Shown here in pieces: positions 7,491 through 15,021 of a stretch of 29,866 bases of DNA. Source of the DNA: DASQWC01 sp035640475 (GTDB taxonomy: Bacteria; Actinomycetota; JAICYB01); contig DASQWC010000143.1 in NCBI GenBank assembly GCA_035640475.1, forward strand, positions 1 to 29,866. The letters are read 5' to 3'. Each line of letters begins with the position of its first letter. Within the stretch, counting starts at the first letter, position 1. Below the pieces are notes generated by a model. That model was not told the origin of the DNA. It ran no database searches and saw only the letters and a list, made by a program, of their open reading frames with translations. Made by a program: the position numbers and the translations under genes.

Positions 7491-9063
7491 CGTGATCACC
7501 AAAGATCGAGTAGACGTCTTGGATCGGCTCGGATGAGCCGGGCTCCTGAGGCCTTGCCCCGAGCGTTGTTGAGCGCGTGCGCAGCAACGTGGCGCGTCCA
7601 AGGACGAGCAGGGCAATGCCGCCGAGAATCAGTACCGGCACACCAACCGGGACGAATCCAACATCCGAGAGTCCCAGAACACCGGCAATTGCTCTCTTGA
7701 TTGCCTGGACCGGGGGAGACTCTGCGATCGCTTGAGCCAAAGCCGGAACTGCATCGGCAATCCGTCGTGCGACGGACGGCGCCGCTGCCGTCGTCGGCGC
7801 GGCCGAGGGCGACGGATCGGGTGAGGCAAAGACGGGAGTCAGTTCTGCGGCAGGAGCGAGCGCCGCCGGCACGCTCGTCGCCACGGGTGCCGACTCGACG
7901 GCGCTGGACGGCGGTGCGAGGTCGGCCGCCGGGACATTAGCGACCTTCTCAACACCTGCGACAGCGGCAGACCTCAGTGAATCGGGCAAGGGGACGTAGC
8001 CTCGCGAGATGGCGGCCTTCTGCCCGGCATCGTTTGTATACATGACGAACTTGCCGATCGTTTCCGCGATAGTCGGGTCCACACCTTTGCTCTCGCCCGA
8101 CGCCGCGATGAGGTAACTCGCGACTGGAATCGGATAGGCCTTCGGGTCGCTCGAGTTGAAGTTCGGAGCGAACACCCCGTCGCTCGATACCTGACCGGCA
8201 GCGAATGCGGCGGCAACGTTTTCCGTTGTCGGCAGTACATAGTTCCCAGCAGCGTTCTTCAGTGAAGCAACCGGCAGACCGAGCTTCTGTGCTTCGCTCA
8301 GATAGACGTATCCGATGAAGCCGTTGAAGGGAACGTCCCCACTCTCATCCGTTTGCTCGCCGGGGAACGAGCGCACGTATTGCGCGACGGCATCCGTGCC
8401 TGTGCGAAGGATGACGCCGACCTTGCCCGGGAAGATGCGCGTGGGGCCGGCCTCGAACTCGACACCGCCCGCCTTGTACTCGTCTCGTGCCGTTTCCCAG
8501 AGCCACGAGGTCAACCACCACGTCGCCGCCGAGTTATCGGCGCGTGCTACGGGCACCGATCGTCGACCCGGGAACTTGTGATCGGGGTTGTCGGCCGCGA
8601 TCTCAGGGCTGTCCCAACTTGTGATCCGGCCCTGCATGAGCTTGGCCGCCGTCGAAGGTGAGAGCCTTAGATCCTTGACCTGCTCCTTTTTGCCGTCGCC
8701 GTCGCGGTCGTACCAGAAGTTGTAGACGAGTACGAGGCTTCCCGCCGTGATCGGCACGTGTACGGGCGTGACCTCACGTTGCTTGAGTTTCTCCCGCTCC
8801 TCTGCGGTGAGGCTGAGACCCGATAAGGCGAAATCCGAGTCGGGAAGGGCATTGACGAACGCTTCAATTCCCTGAACGGAGTTCGTTGTCGTGTACGAGA
8901 CGTTCAGCTTCAGTTCGCCGCGGCACACCTCGGATTGCCATTCACGGAAGGCGCCGCGAACCGATGTGGCGCCGCTTCCGGCCGTGCGGCTCCCACCTTC
9001 CGGGCAGGGTGTCGTGCTGAGCGCATATTTGAGATCGACCGACGCCGAATCCGAGAACGGGCC
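7453..9063 (-). CDS. PstS-like binding domain with C-terminal membrane anchor (3' part of frameshifted gene)
   Basis: This frame carries a phosphate-binding-protein-like domain: GPFSDSASVDLKYALSTTPC, GSGATSVRGAFREWQSEVC, LNVSYTTTNSVQGIEAFVNA, LVLVYNFWYD, LSPSTAAKLMQGRITSWDSPEI, VPVARADNSAATWWLTSWLW and an IGKFVMYTNDAGQKAAISRGYVPLP ending. It then has an Ala/Pro-rich linker and one membrane helix (VGVPVLILGGIALLVLGRATLL) with a cytoplasmic tail. The first part of the domain has no start codon of its own: a TGA stands in this frame at 9076-9078, and the matching upstream coding sequence is in another frame (8910-9530). A GTG at 8928 is the first usable start but would remove the conserved GSGAT segment. 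I infer one gene of about 690 residues interrupted by a one-base shift near 9062. It may be a real mutation or a sequence error. Confidence 0.72.
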   Translation of the reverse strand, partial: GPFSDSASVDLKYALSTTPCPEGGSRTAGSGATSVRGAFREWQSEVCRGELKLNVSYTTTNSVQGIEAFVNALPDSDFALSGLSLTAEEREKLKQREVTPVHVPITAGSLVLVYNFWYDRDGDGKKEQVKDLRLSPSTAAKLMQGRITSWDSPEIAADNPDHKFPGRRSVPVARADNSAATWWLTSWLWETARDEYKAGGVEFEAGPTRIFPGKVGVILRTGTDAVAQYVRSFPGEQTDESGDVPFNGFIGYVYLSEAQKLGLPVASLKNAAGNYVLPTTENVAAAFAAGQVSSDGVFAPNFNSSDPKAYPIPVASYLIAASGESKGVDPTIAETIGKFVMYTNDAGQKAAISRGYVPLPDSLRSAAVAGVEKVANVPAADLAPPSSAVESAPVATSVPAALAPAAELTPVFASPDPSPSAAPTTAAAPSVARRIADAVPALAQAIAESPPVQAIKRAIAGVLGLSDVGFVPVGVPVLILGGIALLVLGRATLLRTRSTTLGARPQEPGSSEPIQDVYSIFGDHDARSRAPVDSHL

Positions 9064-9530
9064 TCTGCGCCCGATTCAAGCAGTTGGATAGCAACGAGCC
9101 GACACGAGTGATCGGAATCACACAGAAAGGGGTCGGCTCCGGAGGCGGGAACGACATCGTTGGCGACGAGGACGAATGGTGTCGACCCGGTCCCGGCCGT
9201 GGGCGTGCCGGCATCACCTGAGCGGATGATTTTCTCGTCCCCCGGCTCCCGCCCCGATCCGGAAGACGCTTTGCAGTCCGCCGATGATGCGGCGTTCGCC
9301 GGGCAGAGAAGGATCTTCACGAACCTGTTGGGCTCGAAACCGGTCCACGAGACGTCGACGTACTGTCCGTGCGTCAATTGCTCGTTCGGCGACACCGTCA
9401 CCTGTCGGCCGGTCTGTGCGCTGGCGGGGCCCAAGTACAAAAGTCCGGCGATCACGCCGAGTGCACCCGCAGCCGCGAGCAGTCGCGGACGGATTGTGGC
9501 GAATTGCACGTTATGACGACGGGAGTTCAC
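8910..9530 (-). CDS. Signal peptide plus neocarzinostatin-like domain (5' part of frameshifted gene)
   Basis: Start chosen at GTG 9530 (GGAG five bases upstream); an ATG at 9554 is also in frame. A signal peptide (LLAAAGALGVIAGLLYLGPASAQ) is followed by residues about 43-155, resembling the neocarzinostatin-like beta-sandwich found at the front of many actinobacterial exported proteins: QVTVSPNEQLTHGQYVDVSW, GFEPNRFVKILLC, a Cys pair C76/C86, TPFVLVAND and FLCDSDHSCRLVAIQLLESG. After about residue 157 the frame turns into Arg-rich sequence with no domain character and stops at 8910. The coding character moves to the frame of the PstS-like domain. Adding one G in GAGGCC near 9062 would join the two as ...LLESGAEGPFSDSASVDL. 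The two pieces are probably a single gene. Confidence 0.68.
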   Translation of the reverse strand: MNSRRHNVQFATIRPRLLAAAGALGVIAGLLYLGPASAQTGRQVTVSPNEQLTHGQYVDVSWTGFEPNRFVKILLCPANAASSADCKASSGSGREPGDEKIIRSGDAGTPTAGTGSTPFVLVANDVVPASGADPFLCDSDHSCRLVAIQLLESGAEARSRIRRRSISNMRSARHPARKVGAARPEAAPHRFAAPSVNGNPRCAAAN

Positions 9531-9595
9531 GTGAGCTCCGACGAACCTTTCCATCCCGCCCGGGTGCCGTTACTGCTTGAAGGTATGCATGCCTC

Positions 9596-9628
9596 GTGAA
9601 TGGTCCGGGTGGGAAATGTGAACGAACG
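9596..9628 (-). promoter_or_regulatory. Weak PHO-box-like repeat in divergent promoter region
   Basis: On the minus strand GTTCAC and ATTCAC occur exactly 22 bases apart (two 11-nt periods; plus-strand GTGAAC at 9618 and GTGAAT at 9596), with a poorly matching middle unit. The position, about 66 bases upstream of the frameshifted PstS-like gene, suits a PHO box and echoes the clearer site at 5148-5169. The match is weak and could be chance. Confidence 0.25.
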
Positions 9629-9689
9629 GCAAACTGGGGTTCCGTCCACGCGCCTTCCGATGCACAATGCGCATGCCTTGGAGAAGGCA

Positions 9690-10118
9690 GTGTCTCGCTC
9701 TGCGCTCTTCATCGCGGCCCTGGCGATCGTTGGGTTCGCGGCGGTTCGGCATGCCTCGGCTCAGGGTCAGGGCGTCGGCGTCGAAGTCACGCAGGCGTCC
9801 TCCAGTCCAGGAGCGACCTCATCTCCCGGAACGACGACATCGACGACCACCGGCACCACAACGCGCACGACCACGACAACGGGCACGACCGCGACGACTG
9901 GCGCCACCACCGGGACGGCGGCGACCACGGGAGCTACAGGAACAACCGGTGTGACGGGAGCGACCGGAACGACGTCGGGAGCCACGACCGGCACGCCGGG
10001 TGGCGGACTCTTGCCGAAGACCGGGCTCGGCATCGCCTACATGGTCGTCATCGCCCTGGCCCTGATCGTCTTCGGTACCTCGCTCGTGCAGGCAACGGGT
10101 CGGCACCGCTCCGACTAG
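9690..10118 (+). CDS. Thr/Gly-rich LPXTG surface protein
   Basis: 142 residues from GTG 9690, preferred because GGAGAAGG ends just upstream and the signal peptide (MSRSALFIAALAIVGFAAVRHASAQ) begins there; in-frame ATGs lie at 9600 and 9660. Residues about 40-100 are almost only Thr, Gly, Ala and Ser in short repeats (TTTGTTTRT, GATGTTGVTG), a flexible and possibly glycosylated stalk. The C-terminus is a full sorting signal: LPKTG (108-112), a hydrophobic stretch (IAYMVVIALALIVFGTSLV) and a basic tail GRHR. A sortase would join it to the cell wall. The sortase-fold protein nearby lacks catalytic residues, so an enzyme encoded elsewhere must do so. It is divergent from the binding-protein gene and shares its promoter region (9531-9689). 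Confidence 0.75.
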   Translation: MSRSALFIAALAIVGFAAVRHASAQGQGVGVEVTQASSSPGATSSPGTTTSTTTGTTTRTTTTTGTTATTGATTGTAATTGATGTTGVTGATGTTSGATTGTPGGGLLPKTGLGIAYMVVIALALIVFGTSLVQATGRHRSD

Positions 10119-10152
10119 CTGGATCTGAGCCTCGGATACCGTTGAGGACGGT

Positions 10153-11415
10153 GTGAGAGTCCTCGTCGTCGGCTCGGGTGGCCGCGAGCACGCGATTGCG
10201 TGGAAGCTCGCGCAGTCCGACGACGTCACCGAGCTCATCTCGGCCCCCGGAAACCCCGGTATGGCCGCGCTCGGTCGCGTCGTGCCGGTCCCCGTCGACG
10301 ACATCGAAGGACTCGCACGACTCGCCGAGGACGAGTCGATCGATCTCACGGTGGTGGGACCCGAGATCCCGCTCGTGAACGGCATCGCCGACCTCTTCAA
10401 GTCACGCGGGCTGCGTGTGTTCGGTCCGTCGAAGGGCGCAGCCGAGATCGAGGGCAGCAAGGTGTTCTGCCGGGAGCTCGCCCGTCGTCACGGGGTTCCG
10501 ATGGCGCAAGGCGAGAGCTTCGACGACCCGGAGGCCGCGGCCGACTGCGCGCGCACGCTCGCTGCTCCCCTCGTCGTCAAGGCCGACGGACTGGCGGCAG
10601 GCAAAGGCGTGCTCATCTGCGACTCGCAGGCGGACGCCGTCAACGTCATCGACAGGATGATGCGCGAGGACATGTTCGGCACCTCCGGCCGGCGCGTCGT
10701 CGTCGAGGAGTTCCTCGAGGGCCGGGAGACGTCGATCTTCTGTCTGACCGACGGTGAGTCGCGGGTCATCCTCGACCCGGCCCAGGACTACAAGCGGGCG
10801 CAGGACGACGACCACGGCCTCAATACCGGCGGGATGGGTTCGTATTCGCCGGTGCCGTGGCTTTCAACCGATGTCCGAGAGCAAGCGGTTCGCGAGATCG
10901 TTCATCCGCTGCTTGACGGCCTCGCATCGGAAGGCCGTCCGTTTGCCGGGTGCTTCTACGCCGGGCTGATGATCACCGAGAAGGGCCCGCGTCTGATCGA
11001 GGTGAACTCACGCTTCGGCGATCCGGAGACGCAGGCGCTCCTGCCGAGACTGCGCACGGATCTCGTGCAGCTCTTGTTCGCGTGCGTGGACGGAAGCCTC
11101 GGCTCGCACGAGCCGGTGTGGAGCGAGGACGCCTGCGTCAGTGTTGTCGTCGCATCGGGCGGATACCCGGGCGACTACGCCTCAGGAAAGGCCATCGAGG
11201 GGATCGACGACGCGGAAGCGCTGGGCGACGTCATGGTCTTCCACGCCGGGACGTCTCGCTCGGGCGGACGACTCGTGAGCGCCGGTGGACGAGTGCTCAA
11301 TGTCTCGGCGCTCGGCAGTTCGATCCCCGCCGCGCGCGATCGTTGCTACGAGGCGGTGTCGCGGATCACGATGGACGGCGCCTACAGCCGGAGCGATATC
11401 GCGCGCGGCGTTTAG
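10153..11415 (+). CDS. purD: Phosphoribosylamine-glycine ligase (GAR synthetase)
   Basis: 420 residues, full length for PurD. It joins glycine to 5-phosphoribosylamine with ATP, the second step of purine synthesis, in the cytosol. The N-terminal MRVLVVGSGGREHAIAWKL is the family signature and is followed by SAPGNPGM. An ATP-grasp core spans roughly 105-320 (AAPLVVKADGLAAGKGV, EEFLEGRETSIFCLTDG, RLIEVNSRFGDPETQALLPRL, the last a near-invariant motif). The start is GTG 10153 with GAGG five bases upstream. It stands 34 bases after the LPXTG gene with no visible terminator between. Its stop overlaps that of the convergent methyltransferase gene by 4 bases. It is separated from the main purine string by unrelated genes. 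Confidence 0.97.
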   Translation: MRVLVVGSGGREHAIAWKLAQSDDVTELISAPGNPGMAALGRVVPVPVDDIEGLARLAEDESIDLTVVGPEIPLVNGIADLFKSRGLRVFGPSKGAAEIEGSKVFCRELARRHGVPMAQGESFDDPEAAADCARTLAAPLVVKADGLAAGKGVLICDSQADAVNVIDRMMREDMFGTSGRRVVVEEFLEGRETSIFCLTDGESRVILDPAQDYKRAQDDDHGLNTGGMGSYSPVPWLSTDVREQAVREIVHPLLDGLASEGRPFAGCFYAGLMITEKGPRLIEVNSRFGDPETQALLPRLRTDLVQLLFACVDGSLGSHEPVWSEDACVSVVVASGGYPGDYASGKAIEGIDDAEALGDVMVFHAGTSRSGGRLVSAGGRVLNVSALGSSIPAARDRCYEAVSRITMDGAYSRSDIARGV

Positions 11416-12230
11416 ACCCAGGGCTTGCGAGCGAACACGCCGTACAGGAACGGGCTCGAGCAGATGAACGACGGGTCGAGCATCGCCGCGCTGGCCACGT
11501 CCAGGTCGTCCGGGTAAAGGCCGTCCGCTTCGAGCAAGTCGTTGCGCACCATCTCCCACGTCAGCATGTTCGTGATCGGGCCGGGGTGCCCGCCGTGTGC
11601 GTACAAGCGGGTCTCCTCGACGGTGAACTCGTCCAGGCCCATCTGAGCGACGAGCCGCATGGCCGTCTCCCCGAAGCGCACGTCCATTCTCGAGGACATG
11701 ACATCGACGAACGTCCGCATCACCCGTTCGTACGCGCCGGCGGCCGCGTGTTCGCGCGTGACGACGACGGGGTCGCAGAAGACGGGCTCCTCAACGACAA
11801 GCCAGCCGCCGGGTCGCAGGGACCCCACCATGCGCTCGAGCGCTCGCTCGGCGTCGGAGACGTGCATCAGGACGTGCCGGCAGTGGGCGAGGTCGAACGC
11901 GTTCGGCTCGAGCTCGTCTGCGACGATGTCGTGACGGCGAACCTCGAGGAACCGCCGCTGCCCCTCGAGGTGATCGAGCAAGCGAAGATCCATGTCGGTC
12001 GCGACGACGTGGCCGCGGGGCGCGACCTGCTCGGCGAGCCAGCGTGCGATCGAGCCGCGCCCGGCGCCGACCTCCAGGCACCGCCACCCGGGTCCGACTC
12101 CGACGCGTTCGAGCCGCTTGGTCGAGAGTGGATCGACTGCGGCTTGTAGATTGAGGAGTCGCTCGGACTCGAAGTCCCGGGCGACGTGGTATGCGAAGTA
12201 CCTCGTTTCCTCCGCGATCGCCATGACCAC
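11412..12230 (-). CDS. Class I SAM-dependent methyltransferase
   Basis: 272 residues. Motif I is at about 51-60 (CLEVGAGRGS), followed by an acidic strand end (VVATDMD), then FDLAHCRHVLMHV and LRPGGWLVVEEP, the standard Rossmann methyltransferase order. The first 45 residues (YFAYHVARDFESERLLNLQAAVDP) form a cap that often helps bind substrate. The substrate cannot be read from the sequence; small-molecule and natural-product methyltransferases look like this. ATG 12230 and ATG 12224 are both possible starts. It is convergent with purD, overlapping it by 4 bases, and has no evident link to purine synthesis. Confidence 0.88.
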   Translation of the reverse strand: MVMAIAEETRYFAYHVARDFESERLLNLQAAVDPLSTKRLERVGVGPGWRCLEVGAGRGSIARWLAEQVAPRGHVVATDMDLRLLDHLEGQRRFLEVRRHDIVADELEPNAFDLAHCRHVLMHVSDAERALERMVGSLRPGGWLVVEEPVFCDPVVVTREHAAAGAYERVMRTFVDVMSSRMDVRFGETAMRLVAQMGLDEFTVEETRLYAHGGHPGPITNMLTWEMVRNDLLEADGLYPDDLDVASAAMLDPSFICSSPFLYGVFARKPWV

Positions 12231-12384
12231 ACCCCCTGCCGGGATGCGCCGTCAGGCGCCCCGTCTTGTTGGTCGATGGGACTGCACCGACATCAGTGTG
12301 GTTGGGGTGTTCGTCGATAGCTGCGGTTCCGTCCACAGATACAACCGGTAGTTGTACGTCCTGGTCGAATTGGTGACGGCCGGG

Positions 12385-12400
12385 TGTGCAAAGATGCACA
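12385..12400. promoter_or_regulatory. Inverted repeat abutting the purE start
   Basis: TGTGCA and TGCACA flank AAGA, ending one base before the purE ATG at 12402. No Shine-Dalgarno sequence is visible there. AAAGAT (12390-12395) would sit at the right distance to act as a -10 for a leaderless transcript beginning at the ATG. Alternatively the palindrome is an operator. The rest of the 171-base gap between the methyltransferase and purE (12231-12401) shows nothing else I can support. Confidence 0.35.
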
Positions 12401-12401
12401 G

Positions 12402-12857
12402 ATGGCGCAGTTCGTTGCGATTCTCATGGGATCCGAGTCCGACCGCGACGTCATGAAGCGGGCCGAGGAAGCGCTCTCCGAATTCGGTGTCTCCTACGAG
12501 ACGAACGTGATCAGCGCTCACCGGAAGCCCGATGCACTCGTTGCGTACATCAGGGACGCGAACGCGCGCGGGGCCGCCGTCTACATCTGCGCGGCGGGAA
12601 TGGCCGCGGCGTTGCCGGGCGTAACGGCAGCCCACACGACCAAACCGGTGATCGGCGTTCCGATCGAGTCGGGGAGCTTGCGCGGCCTCGATGCGCTGCT
12701 GTCGATCGTCCAGATGCCGCCGCGCGTGCCGGTCGCCACCGTCGCCGTGAACGGCGCGCAGAACGCTGGTCTGCTTGCCGTCCAGATCCTGGCGACGTCC
12801 GATGACGAGCTCGCCGAGCGATACGAGGAATTCAAGCGCCGATTGGCGGAGGACTAG
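12402..12857 (+). CDS. purE: N5-carboxyaminoimidazole ribonucleotide mutase (class I PurE)
   Basis: 151 residues, typical length. It converts N5-CAIR to CAIR in purine synthesis. Motifs: ILMGSESDRDVMKRAEEAL at the nucleotide site, VISAHRKPD with catalytic H40, YICAAGMAAALPGVTAAHT, and PVIGVPIESGSLRGLDALLSIVQMP. I chose ATG 12402 because family members begin only a few residues before the GSxSD motif; an in-frame GTG at 12384 lies in the upstream inverted repeat. The usual partner purK is not adjacent and is absent from this window, so N5-CAIR must be supplied by an enzyme encoded elsewhere. It is followed after 9 bases by a convergent protease gene, so it is transcribed alone. Confidence 0.95.
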   Translation: MAQFVAILMGSESDRDVMKRAEEALSEFGVSYETNVISAHRKPDALVAYIRDANARGAAVYICAAGMAAALPGVTAAHTTKPVIGVPIESGSLRGLDALLSIVQMPPRVPVATVAVNGAQNAGLLAVQILATSDDELAERYEEFKRRLAED

Positions 12858-12866
12858 CCGGACGGC

Positions 12867-14936
12867 TTACGGAACCGCGAACGCCAGCCCGTCGCTCCAC
12901 ACACCGAGGCCGTCGTTCTTCCACGGGACGACCCACCAAGCGTAGTTTCCCGAAGGGATGTTGTAGCCGGGCGAGAGCACACACGTGGTCTGCGTGCCGG
13001 CGCACGAGAGCTGCTCTGCGGAGAGCCACGCATCACCGGCATGCGCGGTCGCCCCATCGACCCACACGTAGTACCAGGCGGCACCGGGCACCCGGTTCCA
13101 CCTGTGGATGATCGGATTCGACGTGACGCCCGACGGCGATAGCTGCGTCGGTTTTCCGGTGATGAAGCTGCCGGCGTCGCTCGGCGGCCCGGAGCCGCCG
13201 GTGTTCGACGCCTGAACCGTCCAGGTGTGGTTGCCGAAGACGAGCGTGGCGCCGGGGGTGACCGAGCATGTGCCGGACCCGGTGCCGCATCCGGCCTGCG
13301 AGGCCGTATACGACGTCTGGACGGAGCTGCCGTTGTCGACCGACAGCAGGTACGATGCGGCGCCGTTGACGGCGTTCCATCTATAGGTCACGGGGTCGGT
13401 CACGCTTCCGGTCGGCGAGACCAGCGTGGGCTTGCCTGGAACCGACGGCGGCGGAGGCGGTGGGGGTCCGCCCCCGGCGGCCTCGAGTGCAGCGTTGTAC
13501 GCGTCGGCCAGCGGCTCGGTGATGCCCTCGTCGGCTCCCCACAGACCCTTCCCAAAGCACGGGCCTGTCGTGTCGTTGACGGTGCCGTTGGGGCACGTTC
13601 CCTTGCGAACGATCAGATCGCGGACGGCCGTCGTGGCCATGCTCGGCTGGCGTGAGCGAATGAGTGCCCCAACCCCGGCGACGTGAGGCGCTGACAAGCT
13701 GGTCCCGGTCAAGTGCACGCCGTTGCTGTAGATGCTGACGCCGGGGGCCGTCACGTCGATGGTGCTTCCGCGGTTGGAGCCCGACCAGATGGCATCGCCG
13801 GCGGGAGTGCCGTCTGCGTCGGAGAGCGCAGACACCGTGACGGCCTGTGGGTTGCTGCCCGGCCAGTAGTTGGCGGCGTCGGCGCCGTTGTTGCCGGCGG
13901 CGAGCGTGAAAACCACCCCAGAGGGCGGACTGCGGTCCGATGTCACCATCGCGCTGTTCATTGCCGGACACACTGCTCCACAGGATCCCGAGCCGGACAG
14001 GCTGAGGTTCGCGACGTCGATGTCGTCGGCCGGGTTCCCATTGGCATTGAGGGCCTTGACGTAGTTGATGCCGCACAGCACCGCGGACGACGTCGTCGAG
14101 TTGCCGTTCGCGAAGACACGAACGGACACGATGGTCGCGTTGCGCGCGACCCCGTAGACGCCGGCGGCCGATCCGGCGACGGCGGAGCCGTGCCCTGAGC
14201 CATCGAACGTATTCGGTCCCGCGCACGCGAACGATGTGGCGCGGTCGACCAGTCCGGCGCCGCTCGTGCTCGTCAGGGCGGAGGAGTCGTTCACACCGGT
14301 GTCGAGAATCGCAATGCGGACGCCCTGGCCCGTGTACCCGGCCGCGAACGCCTCACCTACGTGCATGCGCATGAGTCCGAAGCGCCAGGGGTAGGACGAG
14401 AGTCCGTGGTCGGTGGGATAGGCGACACGATCCTGGTCGATCTCATCGACTCGCGGATCGGACGCGATCTCCTCGGCAACCGACGGTGCGGCCGTGATGC
14501 TGAACGCGCCGAGCTCGTTGTAGGTGAACTGCACCTCGCCGCCGTAGCGGTCGGCCAGCTCGTCGGCGACGACCGACGCATCGGCGTCCGATGACACGCG
14601 GATGATCCAGCTGTCCCGAACCGTCTCGGTCGGTTGCCCGTCGATGACCTCGGTCGTGACCGCGGAGAGCTCCGGTTCGGTGAACTCCTGCGGAGCACGG
14701 CCGGGCCCGGTGTCGACGGTCGGTTGCGCCGGCGAGGACGGCGGCGCTTGGACTGAGGGCGGCGCAACGGCGGACGGCGGTGCCGCCGAGGCACGGGCGG
14801 CGTGGCTCCCCGGAGGCGGTGGAGGCTCCTGAGCCAGCGTCGGCGGACCGGTTGCCGACGGAGCGGCGCCGGGACGGCTCGTCGCGAAGAAGAGCAAGGC
14901 CATGGCCGCACAGACGCGAATGGCTTTCGATCTCAA
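12867..14936 (-). CDS. Secreted subtilisin-family (S8) serine protease
   Basis: About 689 residues counted from TTG 14936, which gives a signal peptide (RSKAIRVCAAMALLFFATSRPGAA); ATG 14903 is the alternative start. A Pro/Ala-rich stretch precedes an inhibitor-I9 propeptide (about 105-172: SWIIRVSSDADASVVADELADRY). The catalytic domain carries all key residues: D212 in AILDTGV, H249 in GSGHGSAVAG, N349 in AAGNNG and S413 in GTSLSAPHVAG. After a run of seven prolines come two related fibronectin-III-like repeats of about 90 residues (PGKPTLVSPTGSVTDPVTYRWN... and GKPTQLSPSGVTSNPIIHRWN...), probably for substrate or wall binding. It is likely secreted and self-activated by propeptide removal. 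It is isolated between purE and the CMD-like gene and looks unconnected to purine metabolism. Confidence 0.9.
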   Translation of the reverse strand: MRSKAIRVCAAMALLFFATSRPGAAPSATGPPTLAQEPPPPPGSHAARASAAPPSAVAPPSVQAPPSSPAQPTVDTGPGRAPQEFTEPELSAVTTEVIDGQPTETVRDSWIIRVSSDADASVVADELADRYGGEVQFTYNELGAFSITAAPSVAEEIASDPRVDEIDQDRVAYPTDHGLSSYPWRFGLMRMHVGEAFAAGYTGQGVRIAILDTGVNDSSALTSTSGAGLVDRATSFACAGPNTFDGSGHGSAVAGSAAGVYGVARNATIVSVRVFANGNSTTSSAVLCGINYVKALNANGNPADDIDVANLSLSGSGSCGAVCPAMNSAMVTSDRSPPSGVVFTLAAGNNGADAANYWPGSNPQAVTVSALSDADGTPAGDAIWSGSNRGSTIDVTAPGVSIYSNGVHLTGTSLSAPHVAGVGALIRSRQPSMATTAVRDLIVRKGTCPNGTVNDTTGPCFGKGLWGADEGITEPLADAYNAALEAAGGGPPPPPPPSVPGKPTLVSPTGSVTDPVTYRWNAVNGAASYLLSVDNGSSVQTSYTASQAGCGTGSGTCSVTPGATLVFGNHTWTVQASNTGGSGPPSDAGSFITGKPTQLSPSGVTSNPIIHRWNRVPGAAWYYVWVDGATAHAGDAWLSAEQLSCAGTQTTCVLSPGYNIPSGNYAWWVVPWKNDGLGVWSDGLAFAVP

Positions 14937-15021
14937 GGGATCGGTGGTCTCCCGCCTCTTCTCGCCCCCGGTACCGAAACGAGGTACCGCCCCAGGGTAG
15001 CCCAGACCCGCAGGCGTTTCG

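Noticed and set aside
9070..9080. TGA at 9076-9078 as a selenocysteine codon, given selA and selB in the window
   Set aside because: The coding sequence upstream of it is in another frame, so a frameshift explains the break and a Sec readthrough does not.
9690..10118. Collagen-like triple-helix repeat in the LPXTG protein
   Set aside because: Gly does not recur strictly every third residue and Pro is rare; it is a Thr/Gly-rich low-complexity stalk.
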